From: Conidiobolus incongruus B7586
Taxonomy: Eukaryota; Entomophthoromycota; Entomophthoromycetes; Entomophthorales; Conidiobolaceae
Reading direction: 5' to 3'
DNA length: 22,864 nucleotides
Assembly: GCA_000697335.1 (NCBI GenBank)
Contig: JNEM01013995.1
Location: forward strand, 1 to 22,864
The notes under the pieces were generated by a model. The model was not told the DNA's origin, made no database searches, and saw nothing but the letters and a program-made list of their open reading frames with translations. Below, piece after piece: positions 21,072-22,864 of this stretch. Position 1 is the stretch's first letter. The number at the start of each line of letters is the position of its first letter. Made by a program: the position numbers and the translations under genes.

Positions 21072-21301
21072 CATCCTCGACTTTATTCTCAATATTTTAT
21101 TCATATTGTTATACTTTGTACCAACTTCTAATAGTCTTTATACTTAATAATACATACCCTCAACCCACTTTAAGTGAGAGTATATAGTTTTTATTTTAGA
21201 TTTCAAATTTTTTAATTTCGAAATCATAATTCCAAATCTGATTGTTGTATTTGAAGTATTTTTGTAATTTTTATAACATGCAACAGATATTCAATATTAA
21301 C

Positions 21302-21325
21302 TATTATATTATATTATATTATATT
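21302..21325. repeat. TATTA microsatellite
   Basis: Four uninterrupted TATTA units and a partial fifth form a short tandem repeat in AT-rich spacer DNA. Confidence 0.7.
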
Positions 21326-21930
21326 TTAAATACAATATTGTAGTTTTATTTTAAATGTATTATAACGATATCATTTTATATAAGTTATTTTCAATACAAA
21401 TAACCATATAGATTTGATAATACAACAATATAATAAAAAATGATTTAATTAATAACTTAAACATATTTATATATAAACAATTATTTTATTATTGCTATTT
21501 AACTTTAAGATATTTTAATTTTAATTAAAATTAAAAAAAACTAAACTTTCATATTTTTTTGATTGATATAATCAATTTATTATTTAGATTTTTTTATACT
21601 TCATAAAATCTTCAAGATGCAAAATAACTTTAGTCACAGTGTTAAACAAATAATAAAATTTAAATATATATATATTATTTATTTATTTATTTTAAATATA
21701 TTGATAATATAAAATATTTATAGTCTGTGAATTTGCTAAGTTAGGGAAAGTTATTATGGAGTGATTATAATTGTAAAGACTATTTATTTGATAATTTGAT
21801 TTTTTTTTCCAAAATTTTAATGTTTGAATTTTGATGTAAAATTAAAATTAATAAATTAAAGAATTAGTGGAATAATATTTTTACAAGATTTGTTTTTTTT
21901 AATTAAAATAATATCAAACCATTTATACTA

Positions 21931-22385
21931 TTACAAACTCCTTTTAAGCTTTTTTTCACGTTTAATACTTGATATTTTACCACCAACGTCATCTGAATCA
22001 AAATTACCAGCAAAATTGCGAGTATTGAGGTTCAACAAATGCGATACCCATTACTCGATGTATTAGTATGAAAACAAATGCACCAATTTTCAGCGTCAGG
22101 TCGATATGCGTTAAGCCAATTGGATGATCATTACCTTATCTTTAATTCAATTCAATGATAATCTGTTTGAGCATTCATCATTTATTTTGGTTATCTCATA
22201 TGCTTTAGCTTTAAAATCAGGCTTTTCATATAAGGCTAAAGTAGTCCATGGTTCATATTTTGAAATTTTATCCTTAATACTAAAATTTGAAATCGAATAT
22301 TCGGATCCTATTATAGAATTTCAAGCCTTCAGAGCGACTAACAGCACTGGCAATATGGTTAATTTTATTATTTGTCAATTGTCCT
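21931..22385 (-). pseudogene. Probable decayed beta/gamma-crystallin-like gene
   Basis: The minus strand reads, in one frame, KISKYEPWTTLALYEKPDFKAKAYEITKINDECSN and then IKDKVMIIQLA. In other frames it continues AENWCICFHTNTSSNGYRIC and NFAGNFDSDDVGGKISSIK, ending at a stop at 21931-21933. The order LYExPxFxGxxYEI, DKV..I, then (D)xVGGKISSIK resembles two Greek-key motifs of a beta/gamma-crystallin domain, although the usual Gly of the first motif is Ala here. At least one internal stop and two frame changes separate the pieces, so it looks dead unless unseen introns bridge them. An intron-like stretch (GTAATA...TTATAG, 22386-22428) directly precedes it. The family call is by eye and moderate; the function is unknown. 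Confidence 0.45.
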
Positions 22386-22428
22386 CTATAAGAATAAAAA
22401 TAATCAAATACAATTATTTAATTATTAC

Positions 22429-22864
22429 CTCATTAAAATAAAATATCATAAGATAGTTTTATTAATACTCAATTTAAAATATTTTAATTTTTTCTTTATC
22501 AAAAGATAGATATGAGATAATTATAAATTTTTATAATAATTTTTTTTTAAAAAAAACAAGAATAATAAAAATAAAAATAATTTAAAATTATGATAATAGT
22601 ATATTTCAATAAATTTTATTCAATTGTATATAAATTATATTATATTCAATAGTTATATTTAAATATATGAGGTTTTCTCAATATTTAGAATATATTTTAA
22701 AATTATTTTATACAATATATTATTCGAATATAAATTTTTAAATTATATATACTCTTAAATATTATTTCTTTTATTTGATAATTATGATATATTACAAATA
22801 CTGATAATTATTTAACTCAATATTAGGATCTTGTCTTTAGATATAAAAATTATATTATATTATT
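22429..22864. other. AT-rich end of window
   Basis: Nothing is recognised. An upstream exon of the decayed gene at 21931-22385 could lie here, but no convincing start is visible. Confidence 0.4.

Larger units (their letters stand above)
20858..21930. other. AT-rich spacer after the SRP RNA gene
   Basis: About 1 kb without a recognisable gene. It contains a perfect short palindrome at 21050-21071, a TATTA microsatellite at 21302-21325 and a T run at 21014-21019. Confidence 0.5.

Noticed and set aside
22124-22441. A 105-codon open frame on the plus strand.
   Set aside because: It is antisense to the crystallin-like relic. Its translation resembles nothing, while the minus strand shows family motifs.

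Overview
The window looks like nuclear DNA of a very AT-rich fungus. The two genes with introns have canonical GT-AG introns of only 50-57 bases. Exons are clearly richer in G+C than the spacers. The gene set is fungal: a CLIP-170/tip1-type microtubule tip protein, a PIF1 helicase, a CRH-like GH16 cell-wall enzyme and an SRP RNA. The base composition and dead transposons would suit an early-diverging lineage, but the exact group cannot be read from this sequence. A perfect 19-base Tn5 mosaic end at 3443-3461 shows that the assembly contains transposase-library adapter sequence, so the contig should not be trusted across that point.

Layout: 1-3442 holds two inverted, heavily mutated Tc1-like transposons, then a short fold-back fragment. 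3443-3461 is the adapter. 3462-4144 is a mariner-like transposon cut off exactly at the adapter. 4145-8602 is AT-rich spacer without a recognisable gene. 8603-12137 (+) is a five-exon CLIP-170 family gene, and 12698-14577 (+) a six-exon PIF1 helicase gene. About 14841-16430 (-) is a decayed, inverted PIF1 paralogue that keeps its introns. 16788-18078 (-) is a full-length mariner-like element. 19045-19749 (-) is a single-exon secreted GH16 protein. About 20563-20857 (+) is the SRP RNA gene, and about 21931-22385 (-) is a probable decayed beta/gamma-crystallin-like gene. The rest is AT-rich spacer.

The genes do not form one pathway. The CLIP protein acts on microtubule plus ends, PIF1 on replication and genome stability, and the GH16 enzyme on wall glucan/chitin. 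The SRP RNA serves protein export, including that of proteins with signal peptides like the GH16 enzyme. Three themes stand out. The CLIP gene ends in a nine-base exon that creates the C-terminal Glu-Thr-Phe tail. All four DNA transposon copies share a G:C to A:T mutation pattern that resembles repeat-induced point mutation. PIF1 has a dead tail-to-tail paralogue next door. I found no convincing new multi-gene system.
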